The notes: generated by a model from the sequence alone, not told the origin. A DNA stretch of 64,000 bases from Ehretia macrophylla (GCA_037974665.1 CM075765.1:60104247-60168246), one strand, 5' to 3'; shown: positions 10,503 to 23,148, counted from the stretch's first letter. Numbers and translations: made by a program.

Positions 10503-12931
10503 TGAAACCTCACTTTTCTGCTTATCTCGTTTTACGAGCTATACCTCGTTTTGCGTGCATATGACCTGTTTATGTGCTATAGGACCTAGAAAGTTATAAT
10601 TTTGATGTTAATACTCCTAATACGTGCTAAATGTGCATTCATGAAATTTTCATCAAAAACGGGATCAGAAATTTTATCGTCGATTTTCAGTGAATAGTAT
10701 TTTCAAAACACGTCCGCTAAAATTTTGAAACTGGTCTTTTTAACCCTTCTAGACCTAGTCCACGGACTTTAATAGACCTGTGTTTGATGAAAACGGTTTT
10801 AAAATTGACTTAAGAATTTATTAGGATTTTTACACCGACTTTTGCAAAAAATCGAGTTTTAAGCCGACTCGGGTGAAATTCTTTGAATGTAAAACTTCTT
10901 GTCACCTAAAAATAATTTACTTGAACTATCTTAGGAGTTGCAATTTTGTTTTGAGCAAGGAGCTAGCTAAAATGCATTTAAAAGACAAGAAAATGAATTA
11001 AAGGACTAAAATACTACTTTGACTTTGCATTTTAATTATTTGACCAAGCTTTTAATTGCATTTAGTCATCAACACACACTCAACACAACACAAAACACAC
11101 TCCACACACACACAAAGGGCCGAGAGGTTGAGGGAGAAAAAGCCAAAGAGAATTTCAAGGTTTTTCAATCAAATTTTCAAAGAAAAACTTGGTTTTTGTC
11201 CGTAAAACTTCGCACCGATTTGGATTCCGCTTGTTGGGCACACCTTGCACGCATTCCTAGGCTTATATCGCATCAAAGATTGAACCGTTAGAATTGTAAA
11301 ATGCAACTCCTAAGATAGCTTAATCTCAAACCTTGTTTTTTGCATTTTTGCTTATAAATGAAGATTGAACCGTTAGAATTGTAATCTGATATTAGATTAT
11401 TGCTCCTTGCATGCTAGGGATCGTTTAGTGGTAATACTACGAGTTTCTGTCGGATGTAGCATAATTTTTATTTTTCGGGTATTAAATTTTGATTAAATTG
11501 TTTAATGTTGAATTAATTGAGTTGTGATGATCGAAATCGATTGCCGTCGATTTCTAAATACTTGATAATTACGTGTTAGCGCTGTTGTAATGCCGAATTT
11601 TTGATTACATTGCTCGTGGGAAAGTCCGGAAAATTCAGCCAAGACATCCTAGGGTTTTAGGGTTATCGGGCATGATTTGGAGGTGTTATGGTGGATTTCT
11701 GAGAGGGCTAATGTAGTAGGTTGAATGGGTGAGTGATAGAAACTGATTTGGCAATGTTTGGGTTAGTAGAATGTAAGTTATGAATTTTTGAAGTTTAGGT
11801 TGTCATTCTTTAATTTCTTGAACGATGCCTTTAGATGATTGGGTGGTGTTTGAGTGTTGAATGGTGAGTTGTTGATGGGTATACTAGGGTTTAATTGTGT
11901 ATATAATGCATGTCCGGTTAGATGGCCTACTTTGTCATCTAACTAAGTTATTGTTGTTTAAATGATAATTGATGCTATCAATGATGAATAAATGATAATT
12001 GATTGATGATTGATTGATGATTGATGATGATTATGGAGTCTTGGTATGTGTGTGCCACATCTCGGGCAGCGTTGGGCTGTCGGGTTGATAACGGCATGAC
12101 TGCCAGAGGCTACCCCCAGCTCGCATGACGGAGGTGTCATAGAGGGAGAGGCTAGTGAGGTACCTCGGGTGCGTGAGTAATGGGGAGTTATAAGAAGAAA
12201 GGTTGAGATCATGATGGCGTTTGGAGCTACACCAAATAGAGTATCCTTTATTGATTGGTTATATAGTTATGTGATGATAGTATTATTTATGTTATTGTGT
12301 GTTTACTGACTCAAAGGATTATTCCAAGGAGTTTAGTAGACCTTGCTCGAGATCTATCGGATCCTCACTGGGCTTATTTATATAAGCTCACTCTCTATTA
12401 TTGCATGCTTACAGGTGTTGTAGAGCCAGATTACAGGTACGTGCCTCCTGAGGAGGAAAATGTGCCTTACGTGGACGAGTCATATGTTCCAGAGTCTTAT
12501 CCGTGATTCTGTGCTGTTATTTATCATGTATATTAGCTTAGTAGCCTTTTCTATGCTTTATAGTTCTTGTTGTATAGGATGCTGAAAAGAATATAAATTA
12601 GTTGTTACTATTCTAGCAGCTTCTTTTGTCTATGGTTAAGTTGTTAGATGGGTCTCAACTTATTTTTGAAATGTATGATAAGGTTGAGGTCTTGTATGTT
12701 ATGTTGGAACGGAGGCAGATAACGAGGACTGATTATGGTATATTACGGTTATGTTGTGTGTTGTTATGCTGTTGAGGAGTTGTTGTTTGTATGGTTATGG
12801 AATTGGATGTTTAATGTTATTAATGAGGTTGGTTTAGAACCTCAGTATTCTATTTACTGTCGTTATACTGCCGAAATTCCGTTGCGTCCTGACTGATTGT
12901 AGGTGGGGTCGAGTTGGGGCGTGACATAAAC
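10496..12931 (+). mobile_element. Solo LTR of the A/G family with 5-bp target duplication
   Basis: An LTR of 2426 bp at 10501-12926 starts TGTGAAACC and ends GGGGCGTGACA. It is bounded by TAAAC on both sides (10496-10500 and 12927-12931). No interior and no second LTR are present, so the element was lost by recombination between its LTRs. It is clearly related to, but diverged from, the LTRs at 5156 and 58872. The CTACTTT-loop hairpin is at 11917-11943, and the acidic reading stretch GVVEPDY ... VDES ... at 12412-12506 ends in a stop just after it. Confidence 0.93.
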
Positions 12932-14208
12932 AGCTTTATATTTATATATATAATTTTTGCCCATTCTAATATCTATTTGAATAAATATATTGAAACAACT
13001 TTTTCAATAACTACAGTTTGGCCCCAAAAGTTTTGGTAATTATAATTTAACCCCAAAACTTTCTAAAATTATACTTGTGGCCCAAATACCAATATAGATG
13101 ACTCTTAACACCTTAAAACCATCAACCACATTGTACAAGCTCCCGGTGAACTTATTCATGATGCTTATTAGTGTGTGAACTTCTAGATTCATAATCGCGT
13201 ACCGATGAGGGACTTGAAAACCTCTTTATCTATTTCAAAAATGTCTTTGTCATTTATCAAAATACTCTCATGCTCATAAGTGACGCACTAGCAACGAACG
13301 TACCATGAGAATGTAAACGATAATGAAGACGACGTCTTTCATGAATCCATTTAACCGTCAAGAATTAGCGTGCAGTCCGATCCTTCTATTACAAGTGCCC
13401 CGTTCGGGAAAGGAGCATGAAATGGTTAAGCCCACATCCGATACTATGTATAAATCTGAATCGGTGAAATGAGAGATGACTACCATGGAAAAACTCATTT
13501 CTATCACTTCATACTCGCCTTGGCCGAGGACTTCCTCGTTTACCAACCTATCTCAGATATCATAGGACATCGCCTCATGCCGGAGGTTAACAAACCCTAT
13601 CTTGACAATTGCCTGTTGGTTCATAACACAAGCCTAAAACGCGAAAGGCTATAACCCACCATATGGAAGACGAGTATTGTCCAGACGCAATATTTAGCCC
13701 CTGATATAACTGGCAGCCGCAATTTCTCAAGTCTGAGGATTAAGTTGCACAATTCTCAACTAAATAGTAAACTATTAACTTGAAATCATGTAGTTCACTA
13801 TTTATTGTCACATTCAATGATTCGTACACAGACGATCATTCATATGTTTATTATTCCACATAATCATGTTGTTCTGGCATTTCGCATGCCATCCTTTATC
13901 ATTAACATCACAATGTTAATCAAATATAATAACATATGATATCCCGTACATGATTATTCTAGTCCCAGTTGAATAATCTGAAGGCCTATGAATCGATTCT
14001 TAATGTTTATCATATCGAAGATAAAGTGCAAAATATCTTAAACCCTTTTATAACATTTTCTCTTCCCAGATAAACATTAGGGACATATTCATATCGAAGC
14101 AGAGAATATGAATATCCTACAAATCATATAGTGTATAAAGCACATAAATATACTCTCATTAAACCCTAATAAGGTCATCTCAAACTTTAGCATTAGGGTA
14201 TATCCCCA

Positions 14209-14690
14209 ACAGAATGATGCCTTCTATAAGCGATCACTTGATGGAATCTATATGAAGTGCATAGCCAGCCAAAGAACGGATATCCAGAACAATGCAAGTG
14301 CTCCACACGGGAGTATGCATGGCACACCAAACGGGACCAAAGTGACAAATGCAGCTCAAATAGGATATTACTGGCCAACCATGATATCCGACTGCATTGA
14401 ATACGCTAAAAGTTGCAAGGTCTGCAAGCAGCACGCAGACTATATTAATCACTTGATTCCAGAACCATTACACATCATTTGGGGATGGACATCATCGGAG
14501 CCTTCACGCTATCGTCGTCAGTAGGGCAGAAGTCTTTATTGGCCGCTACCAACAATTTATCTAAGTGGGCTGAAGCGATTGCTATAAAGGATTTCAAAAA
14601 CACAACGTTGTCCGAGTCCATACAAACCCGCATCATCTATTGATTTGGAATTCTAGATAGCATTATCTCCGATAATGAGCAACCCTTCAT
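14209..14690 (+). pseudogene. Worn Ty3/gypsy integrase fragment (Tat/Athila type)
   Basis: Plus-strand reading gives GYYWPTM, then [11 protein letters not shown] with its paired cysteines, then a stretch like FSKWAEAI of the integrase core. This pattern (zinc finger, then core) fits the Tat/Athila branch and not the chromovirus branch seen elsewhere in the window. It is an old fragment with several breaks, no LTR of its own and no other domain. It abuts mitochondrial-like DNA on the right, so it may have travelled with that DNA. The right boundary is approximate. Confidence 0.72.
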
Positions 14691-16329
14691 AGGTAGCCCC
14701 CTCTATCGGTGGTTGTATGCCAAATAAAATATCAAGCCTTCTCATTTTTGAAGAAAGCCTTTCAATTTCATTAGGAATGAATCGGAGATTTCCAGGTATG
14801 AACTCCTAAATCATTTGGTTGTTCGAATTGCCTTCTTTCTTGGTGCCCCATGAAAGTTGATTAGAGCCAAGAAATATACATTGCGATATACATCCTCTCT
14901 ACTTCAATTAAAATAAAAGAAAAAGTACTTCAAAGCCTTTTCTACTATTTCAAATAGGGTGATCCCGAGCGGTTGATAACTAATTTTTCTTTTCACATCT
15001 TCTGGACTCTCCATAAAATGGAGAATAAGTGCTATTTTCTATCGGAAGAGGATCAGCGGAAGTTGGTGTATTCCTTTCATTCCCACCTTCATAAGAAAGA
15101 TCTTCCAGTTCCTTCCGATCAATGGTCGAATATTAGCTGTTAATAGTAAGTGAAGCAATCAACCTAGTCTTCTTTTCCAACGTAAGAATTAGTTGCTGAT
15201 CCGCTGTTACTCTTAGCTTATTTTGCCATTGATCCATTGTTACTACGACTATCGCATATCAGCTGTAGGTATACTAGTACTTTGACTGACACTCATTTCT
15301 CTTGCCCTTTCTCTAGTCTTGTTGATGCTCTCTTTTTTATTTAGTTCTATCATCTTTATTCTTTCTTTTCTACAGCTCCTGCTTTTAGCACCATTGGCTA
15401 CTCTTGGGCATGCTCGCCAGACCCCTTGTTGTGAGTGTTTTAGTTTGTTCCTTCCTCTTTTTTTTTCCAAATTGTTCTGCCACTACAGTTGAGGTTGTTT
15501 TTAGACAGGCTAGAGGCTAAAGATGCCACAAGGAGGAGGTTGGTTTTCGCCAGGGACCACAATTAAAGATCAACAAAGGGAAGTCTTTTAACATACACGT
15601 CTTATAGATCAGTCTAAATTCCCTCCAATTGAAAAAATGCTAATTTTCCTCTTTTCTAGCCTGGTAGCCACCCGTGCTCAGAGACGGATTTTGTTAATGG
15701 AATCCTCTAGAGTATTATTGCTAGAGAGATTGTAAAAGCCCTTGACGGCCTTTGTTCCCTCGCTACCTCCTCTGCGCTTATCCCGAGTAGATCGAAAGTT
15801 TGGTTCTCCGAGGGTGAAAACTTGTCCCTCATCACCTGGTTAAGGGGTTCATTACAATACTCACAGGGACTGCTGACTTGATGAGTGCTGCATACATGAG
15901 CAACGAAGATTTTTAGCCCCAACGACAAATGAACCTACGTTCGGGGCATTTTCAAGGAGTAGCCAGCTTCCTACAATAGGGAAATCCGTCGCACATAATT
16001 AAGGGAGACATTAAAAGGTGACTAAAACTCCAGAAACGGCGACTACCCGAGCTAATGATAGAGGCAAGAAATATTTCTGGCCAAGTCCCATTAATTTATC
16101 ATAACGATATCATGGAAATGTTCCACGAACCCTTATATATAGGAACAGAAACAGAATCACCTTGATACTAAACTAGATTGATCCCGGGATCTTCATGGAA
16201 ATGGGAAGATCTAGGATAGGCGGCCAAACTCCTGGAGAGAGCGATGTGCATAGACCAGGTGAGTAAGGATGCAGCTCCGTGGACTGCTCGTCGGGCCTGA
16301 TAGGTGGTGGTATCACACCCTTCTCAAAG

Positions 16330-16363
16330 GAACCATACGTGACACTCTCGCGCCATACGACTC
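16330..16363 (-). ncRNA. Group II intron domain V, probably nad1 intron 4
   Basis: A 34-base hairpin on the minus strand: GAGTCGTATG on one side, CACGTATGGTTC on the other, capped by a GAGA tetraloop closed by C-G. This is the size and layout of domain V, the catalytic core of group II introns. The usual AGC triad reads AGT here. It lies about 350 bases beyond the matR stop on the same strand, where domain V of the host intron is expected. As a nuclear copy it is presumably not functional. Confidence 0.7.
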
Positions 16364-16712
16364 TGTCCCAAAATCAAGACCTTCTCTTTCATTTGACCAA
16401 CGGGTCCTCAAACAAACCTATCATCCGTACTTCATTCATCTCCCTATCGGTCGAGCATCTTCAAAACCTCAGTAAGTGGTTTTTTTCATTCATTGATTCG
16501 AGGTAGCTTTAGCTTGCTTTCAAGTCCAAGCGCTAGGAGTGGTAGAAGTTAATTGCCAAAAGTGAACTTCTGGGCTGGAAATGCTTTTTTATGTCGAAAG
16601 CCCCAAAACTAGCTATCTTATAGCAGACAACTAAGGTAAGCCTACTCAACTAATCTCATAAGTAAAGGCCTGTTTGTATCGCAACTAATAGAAAAAAACA
16701 AAGACGACTAGA

Positions 16713-17672
16713 CTAAAGTATAGCCTTGTTGTTCAGATCTTGATCGGATCTGAGCTTCCCAAGCTCTATGCTGTTGGGGAACTCTACAAGGGTCTTACCA
16801 CCTTCTCGATTGACAATACTTGAGTCTTTGAAGTACTTTGGGATTATATTCCGCACCAAGGATTTGTGCTTGTGGGCCAGGGTAAATATTGCAAACCAGT
16901 GGATCTGGTGGTTGACAATTGTTCGGACTTGGTAAAAGTTGTTGCGGAACCTGTATTAGGACAGAGGACTTATTGCGATGCCCGCATACCAATTTACGAT
17001 GTCTCCATCACAGACGTTCGTCAAGCAGGCCATGTGGACTGGCTAGGGTCTTCTTCGGCTAATGAGATCCCAATCCCAAAGCCTTTAGAGTATTTTTTGA
17101 TATGCACCTCTATTTGTATGGGGAATTCGCTGTTGATAGATCTCGTCAAGTGTCCCCCTCCTTCACCCCATAGCCTTCCGCCCTGCGAGAATATACAATG
17201 ACAACTTCCGAGCATAAGTTCCCGATTGTGCACTGCTTGTTGAAAGTCCAATGGCATCTTGTTCTGACCTGAGCTATGCAACAACGAGATCCCCCTTGAT
17301 CCTTGCCGGATATGCTTGATGATCCCCCATAATATGCTCACTTGGGGACTTCTTACTCTTGCTATTCCAAGAGTCTCCGCTAGTTGAACCGTGTCTAGTA
17401 GACTCCCTGTTCCGCTCATCCCCTTCATCAGCTATTTGATTGGGATACTATTACCTAGGTTCCTAAACTTGGAATGGATGGCGGAGTGTAAGTGGCAAGC
17501 AGTTATATGGACACGGTGCTTTACTCGTAAACGCTTCTCTAGCTCTCGCAAGAATTGTATGGGAGTCGTCCTAGGAAGGACTTCCCGAATGTCCATACCG
17601 AGGCATTCTACCGTACTCCATGCAGCTATTGTTCTTTATCCGGCACAGTCTACCCAAAGATTCAGGCTGGAT
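16713..17672 (-). pseudogene. matR: matR, 3' part (mitochondrial maturase copy in the nucleus)
   Basis: matR encodes the maturase that assists splicing of plant mitochondrial group II introns and lies inside nad1 intron 4. Minus-strand readings show GSLLDTVQLAETLG, VRSPQVSILWG, KHIRQGSRGISLLHSSG, GEGGGH and SEFPIQIE in the order known for the C-terminal maturase half. The end reads FPNSIELGKL and reaches a stop at about 16713. The reading is broken by frameshifts: the long frame at 17021-17428 gives way to another frame near its end, and the part nearest 17672 also needs a frame change. It joins the 5' part at 33266 exactly at the target duplication TGGAT of element C. Identity is recognised from memory, without alignment. 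Confidence 0.9.
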
Positions 17673-19545
17673 TGTAATATCCGAGCCCGGAATGTGAAAA
17701 TTCTTTGTTTATTATTTTGAAAATTATATTTCCTTAAATGCTTTGTGAATTAACTGTTACTTTCTCGCTAACGCAACGTGCATTGCATTTAAGGAGCGAT
17801 AGCTAGATAACGATTTATAGTCCTCAGCAAATAGTGAAACTAGTATTTAGATGACTTAAATTTTATATTTTAAATGTTACTAGCTTTAATTGAACTTACC
17901 TTAGCTGAAACGGCTTTAAAACGCTCAAAATAGGGGCCTTTGACCAAGTCTTAAGTAGTTTGACTTAGCCCTTGACCAACTTTGACCATTTGACCCTTAT
18001 ATAAGCTAAAAACTAAGCAAAATAAAATAAAAACAGCAGATGAATAGACCAGGAGCAGGCCGAAACAAGAGAGGAAAAAAAATATATATTCAACCTTCCA
18101 AACGATCAATCTTCGCGTGAGCTCGTGCAGGGTGGTTTCCGAGGCAGCCAACGTTGTTTTCCTAGCGACTAGGAGTACCTGAGGTGAGGGAAGCATGTTA
18201 TTTGCGCATTTATACGTTGTGTTTGTTAACTTTGTCAATTTTTAGATTTATCCGTAGATCGTTATTTAAAGCGATTTGATGCTTCTAGAATGTTCCTTGG
18301 CATTTGTAGAACATGTATTTATAGCTTTGTAACATTTTTTGCGGTTAAATGTTGTGATTGCAAATTAAATTGTTGAATGAATAGTAATTTATGAATAGTA
18401 AAACCTTGAAACGTTGAAATTGCGCCGTTATGCTTTCCGTTGATGTAGAAACATGCTAGGTATGCTAGAATGCTAAAATGTGTGGTTGGTTTGGGTTGCG
18501 TAGTGGAAAAAAATGAGAATTAAGCCTTTGGGAAAGTCGGGGTCGTTTCGGTCGACTTTTGCGTTTTCTCATTTTGCGTGTTGGCATTGCTTCGGGAGGC
18601 CATGGAAGCACTTTTGGTACAATTATGGCGTTGGTTGGGTGTTTGGTTGTTGTAGTTGTAGTTCAAACGAGAAAGGGGGAAAACGGGACTTTGCGCGAGT
18701 TCTAGGGTAAAGTAAGGTTTCGGGGTCTTTAGACGTGCTTTATGGTGACCTAGGAGGGTTGGCGAAGTCGGTTTCCAGAACCCGTAGCTTGTTTGGAAAT
18801 GGTAGCATTTTGATAGTTGGGGCCGATTTGTGTTTTTGTGTGTTTTCTTGTCTTTATGCTTATAGAATGCTTAGAATTGCTTGGAATACTTGTTTGAGTT
18901 GTGTTGGATTGAATTGCTTATCAAATTGCTGCTATTGCGTGCGAGAGTAACCTACTTTGTTATTCTCCCACGTGTGGCTTCATCGTTTGTTTCTCGTCTT
19001 GTATCGAGTCTTGCATTGCATAGTGTCTCGCGCGTGAGTGATGGGCCTCTCTGGGTAGCCTTGGGTTGCCAGTGTTGGTTGCTCTAGCTCCGCTGCTATT
19101 CCCTTTCTCGCTTGGGTTGCCTCCCAGGAAGATTTGGGTCGTAGGTTGATGGATACTTCCGGGGTATTCTAAACTGGTGTTATAAGGTGGTTTGGACCGG
19201 CGCATCGTCATCGAATTCGTGTTTGAAAGTTGCTCATGAAAAGAGTATCGTATCCTTTGAATGTGTGTTTATAGTTTTAAATACTAGCCTTGCTTTATTG
19301 TTGGCTTTGGTTGTATCTTTATATGATTTGCATGTATTGCTTGGCTAATTGCATTGCATACTCCTCTCATCTCCGTCCTTGAGACCAATTGCCCACACTG
19401 AGCAATAGTTTTTGCTCATTCCTCTCTATACTATGTTTTTACAGGAGTAGTTGAAGCAGACCCTCTTGAGGTAATTTAGGAGGAGGAGCAGGTGGAGGTG
19501 TTTCCGTGATAGCACTTCTCTGCTTTGCTGGTGGTTGGTTACCAG
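17673..19545 (+). repeat. Left LTR of element C, first part
   Basis: It matches the right LTR from 30985. Five TTGAC boxes (17940-17995) stand just before a TATATAAG box at 17998-18005, a likely promoter. Also present are donor-like AG-GTGAG at 18182-18188, CTACTTT-loop hairpin at 18943-18967, shared core at 19135-19172, second hairpin at 19400-19417 and acceptor-like CAG at 19442-19444. The last five bases, ACCAG, are the target site of element D. Confidence 0.93.
17940..18005 (+). promoter_or_regulatory. W-box cluster and TATA box in the LTR of element C
   Basis: TTGACC or TTGACT occurs at 17940, 17960, 17972, 17982 and 17990, followed by TATATAAG at 17998. TTGAC(C/T) is the core site of plant WRKY factors. 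The right LTR keeps the TATA box at 31309-31316 and most of the boxes. Confidence 0.6.
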
Positions 19546-22061
19546 TGTAACGCCCCGACCCCTCACGAGACCGGAGGCTCTAATGACCATGCTATTCTCA
19601 ACCCAATACCAAGCCTGGTCACAAATTTTTTTCCGAATGGTTAAGTCCGGACCCGACACACGGACAGAGTCTCCCCTGTACCGTGGACATTCTAAAAACC
19701 TGTAAACACTCAAACAAAGTCCCAACAATACAATACAAGCTTTTCTTAATTAAACATCAAAGTTCTAAGGCCATCCGAGCCTTATAGTACACAATAGTTC
19801 CAAAACCACACAAGCATGCAAGTAACTTGTTTATAATATAGTCTAATAACCATGCCATTCTAGGATAACATTAAAACATACTTAGAGATAAAACATTCTA
19901 CACTAAGCCATTCACTCCCAAGCATGCAAAGCAACTAGAAATAGAAATATAAGTTATTACAAGCCATAGAATTACCACTGCTACTACATTATCAGACTTC
20001 CAGTTTACATATTACTCAAATACATACATGAGCTTTAAGGCCCCAAAATAGATTATACATAGAACAACAAATTCTTCACATAGCAACCAAAAGCATATCC
20101 ACCTCAGACAAATATCACACAGCAGCTAAGGCAACTCCACCAACTGTGCCACCTGAAACATGTTAGCGAGGTATGAGCAACCACTGTTGCCCAGTGAGGG
20201 ATATAGTCCCGGGGCGTGCAATGCAACAGATAATACAGTTATACAACAATATCACTTAGACAATTTAAGAAGCAATGACAACATAAGTAACCACACATTT
20301 AAAAGGATACATTTCACACAATCCCCTATACACCAATCTTCACTGGTCTTCATTCACGATCCACGAACCACGAGCACGATCACGATAAGCCGGCATAACC
20401 CCAAACACTCCAGTGGGTGTACTCCGGATGTACCCCGATAATCCTACGACCCAACATCCCCTGGCAATCTCCGGACCAGGCGAATGAGGGAATAGGGCAC
20501 GGAGTTTGAATATCCACCGGCAAGCCCTCTGCCGCCCAGCCGATATTCAACACATCCGCCCCTGACACTATGGTTGCGCAACCACTATGCAATGCACTTA
20601 ACAATGGCAAGTTAATAGCAATAATATGAGCATTAACACATAGGAGGATCAACAAAGTAGGTTGACCTCGATGCAATTAGAATAGAAGCAATTATATAAG
20701 CTAATAAGCAGTTTATAAAGGAACATATACAAAATAAGCATAGAATCATACCAAAAGCTCCAAATCAACTTGAAACCACATATAAACACTTAAGGAGTCA
20801 TGCCATTGTTTTAGAAGTGTGAGTCAACCGAAATTGCACCTAAACCCCTTTGTTTTTCGAACTATTTCTCTTCCAAACCGAGGTTAATGATTTCATTTTC
20901 AAAGGAAACTCTCCCAATCTTCTAACTAACCCTCAAGGTACCCTCTCAACCCTCTAACTCATTCAAATGCCCGCGATTACCCCGAAAGCCCCAAATTCCC
21001 TCTTATGGCTTTAAACTACACATACCTTATCCGGGCTTCAAACGAGGGTTATCAAAGCTTCTATAGCACCTAGGTAGCCTAAGAATACTAGAAGTGAAGC
21101 CCGAATCCACCCGGATTAGCATGAACCCCGAAAGCCCTTTATTATAGTCGACTATTTTACGTTTTATGCGATTCTAGAGCAATGTAAGTGCACGGGGCTA
21201 TTAGACTACCTTCACTAACACCTAAGGCATCTATTAGAAGTATTGAATCAAGTTAAAACGCGCGATTACACCAAACCCTAGAAATCCCGTCACTATTCAC
21301 CCCTACGAATCAACTATCGATTTCTACCGTTTAATACATGAAACAATAGCATAAATGTGGTCTCTACTACATGTATATAACATATATAAGCTTATTTGAG
21401 CATTGCAATAGCATTAGACAACATTTCCAATAAATCAAGAAAATAGCAACATTTGTAGAATGCACAAATAAGCATGAAAACCCTCACCTAAAGCGCGTAG
21501 GAGCACCTAGAAGGCTTGCACACACCCTAAACTACTTGTCCAAGGCTTGGAGAGGCTTGGATTGGAGATTTGATGAGCAAAAGATCTCCTTCTTGGCTGC
21601 TAAGGGCTGTTCGGATTTTGAACAGTAATTCCTGCACTTTTTTTTGTTTGTTTTTGCTAAGTTATGAGCTTATATTGATATATAAGGTGTATGGTTGGGT
21701 GGGGTCAAGTTTGGGTGCTTAAGTGGTCAATTATAATGCGCGTAGTAAGCTTAAAACGAGCCTAAAGTGAAACATGTGAGCTAGCTAATTAAATCTCTAA
21801 GTTAGTTACGTAACACTATTCATTCAACTACAAAAATTATTTTCTAAACGAGCTCTCCTATCGCCTCTAGCTCAATTGCACATTTTTCCCACTACTTTAA
21901 CAATTAATATGATTTAATAAAAATACTAATTAACTAATAGAATGCAGTTTAAAAACGGAGTGAATAGTAACTTAAGAAGACAATTAATAAGGCATAGAAA
22001 GAGGTGCGCAAATAAAGGATGCAACAGTAATTGAATGCATGGCTAAATCTCGGGCGTCACA
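19546..22061 (-). repeat. Element D, LTR copy at the left (its 3' LTR)
   Basis: On the minus strand it holds two TTGACC boxes and a TATA-like region, donor-like AG-GTGAG around 21483-21489, CTACTTT-loop hairpin at 20644-20669, shared core around 20405-20450, second hairpin at 20175-20192 and acceptor-like CAG at 20153-20155. Frames of 93 and 98 residues inside it appear identically in the other LTR, which only reflects the duplication. Confidence 0.94.
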
Positions 22062-22097
22062 TCCTCTCCCCCTTAAACTAATTGCGTCCACGCAATT
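22062..22097 (-). promoter_or_regulatory. Stem-loop and polypurine tract of element D
   Basis: On the minus strand AATTGCG, loop TGGA and CGCAATT (22080-22097) stand 18 bases before the LTR, which follows the purine run AAGGGGGAGAGGA. Confidence 0.75.
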
Positions 22098-23134
22098 CTT
22101 CTTCACAAGAGAACATCTGCATCAACTGAAAACCAACTCTGATTATTCGTCATCAGTTGCTAAGCAAGAATACCATATACGAATTCTCGTGGAAGCTCAT
22201 TAAGAAATCCCAGTAGTATTGTTTGCGAACCTCACTTAATAAGGCCAAATAAAGGCTCCAATAGAGACGCTACTTCGAAATCCAAATAAGAATCCCGCTG
22301 GTACGAATACCATAGAAGAATAGAATCACAACTAAGAGCGGAGAGAAAATACCAATAAAAGTTCTGAGCAGGAGTATTGTAAATAATACCAGATAATAAG
22401 GCTAAAAAGAATCCCATATACCAATTCTTCTGAGAGATGCCGACAAAAGAATACCAAATGAATAGCTGATAAGAAAATACCAAGAATATACTCCAGAGAA
22501 CTGTCATATAGAAACCCCAAAAGAAGCTACTCATTTATGACCGCTAAGCACTGAAGAAGGCCTTAGAAGAATCCCAATAACTGAGCTCCAACTATATCCA
22601 CCAATTCCCAAATAAAGGCTGATTAATTGCCTCTCATTTCTGCTAATCAACATAATTTGGAAGGCCTGCTACTAATCACCTCTCTTCAGGGGAGGAAGGA
22701 GCTTTTCTTACCATTCGACGGCTATGTATGCATGCCAAACAATTGCATATGTATAATCATCTTTAAACTATTACGCAAACATGTTAATGAAAGAGTTTGT
22801 GAAACAGTGTAATCATCAAAGTCATTCAAGCACGATAATCAAGTCAAGCATAACACAACTCAATCAAAGACATTCAAATACACACATTACAAGCAACAGT
22901 TCAAGCATTTAATAATTCACGAAGTCAATTTGATGCATAATTAGCCACTTTGCTTCACTTAGCACACATTTAGCACGTAACACATAATTATATCACATAG
23001 GTGCACACATTCAATACCAGACAAACAATCAAACATGCAGGCATACACTTTTAAGACACACACTTAATCAAGCACACACGCAAGGGTTACTACCCGACAG
23101 GCCGAGGACCCTGTCCCGGCTTAGAGCTAACTAA
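22098..23134 (-). other. Non-coding interior of element D
   Basis: About 1 kb. On the minus strand, phrases such as TTGGTATTTTC and GGAATTCTT recur in degenerate form, as in the interior of element F. A 100-residue hydrophobic frame at 22232-22534 is a by-product of this T-rich repetition. The part next to the primer site is rich in TATGTG-like words. Confidence 0.6.
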
Positions 23135-23146
23135 GCTCTGATACCA
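23135..23146 (-). promoter_or_regulatory. Primer binding site of element D
   Basis: The minus strand reads TGGTATCAGAGC, an exact match to the plant tRNA-Met primer site, two bases from the LTR. Confidence 0.9.
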
Positions 23147-23148
23147 CC

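Larger units (their letters stand above)
9498..14208 (-). repeat. Probable LTR of element B, interrupted by a solo LTR
   Basis: On the minus strand the region starts TGTTGGGGATATACCC at 14208, a common start for plant LTRs, and ends TTTCA at 9498 beside the primer-like site. Without the insertion at 10501-12931 it would be about 2.28 kb. No second copy lies in the window, so the boundaries are inferred from the ends alone. I recognise no gene in 12932-14208. Confidence 0.4.
14691..17672 (-). other. Nuclear mitochondrial DNA (NUMT), piece 1
   Basis: The anchor is the 3' part of matR at 16713-17672, with a group II intron domain V beyond it. The rest (14691-16300) has the base composition and texture of plant mitochondrial intergenic DNA, but I recognise no gene or tRNA there. 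nad1 exon 5, expected soon after domain V, was not recognised, so the copy or its source is rearranged there. Piece 2 continues directly at 33266 across element C. The left limit is uncertain by some hundreds of bases. Confidence 0.7.

Noticed and set aside
14691-16300. Search for mitochondrial tRNA genes and nad1 exon 5
   Set aside because: No cloverleaf or nad1 exon wording was found by eye. Not reported as features.
16269-16506. Two overlapping plus-strand frames of 68 and 75 residues
   Set aside because: They run antisense across the group II intron domain V and match no mitochondrial protein I know.
20160-20676. 93- and 98-residue frames on opposite strands, identical again at 23763-24279
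   Set aside because: They are inside the two near-identical LTRs of element D, so identity reflects the recent duplication. They overlap each other on opposite strands and resemble nothing known.
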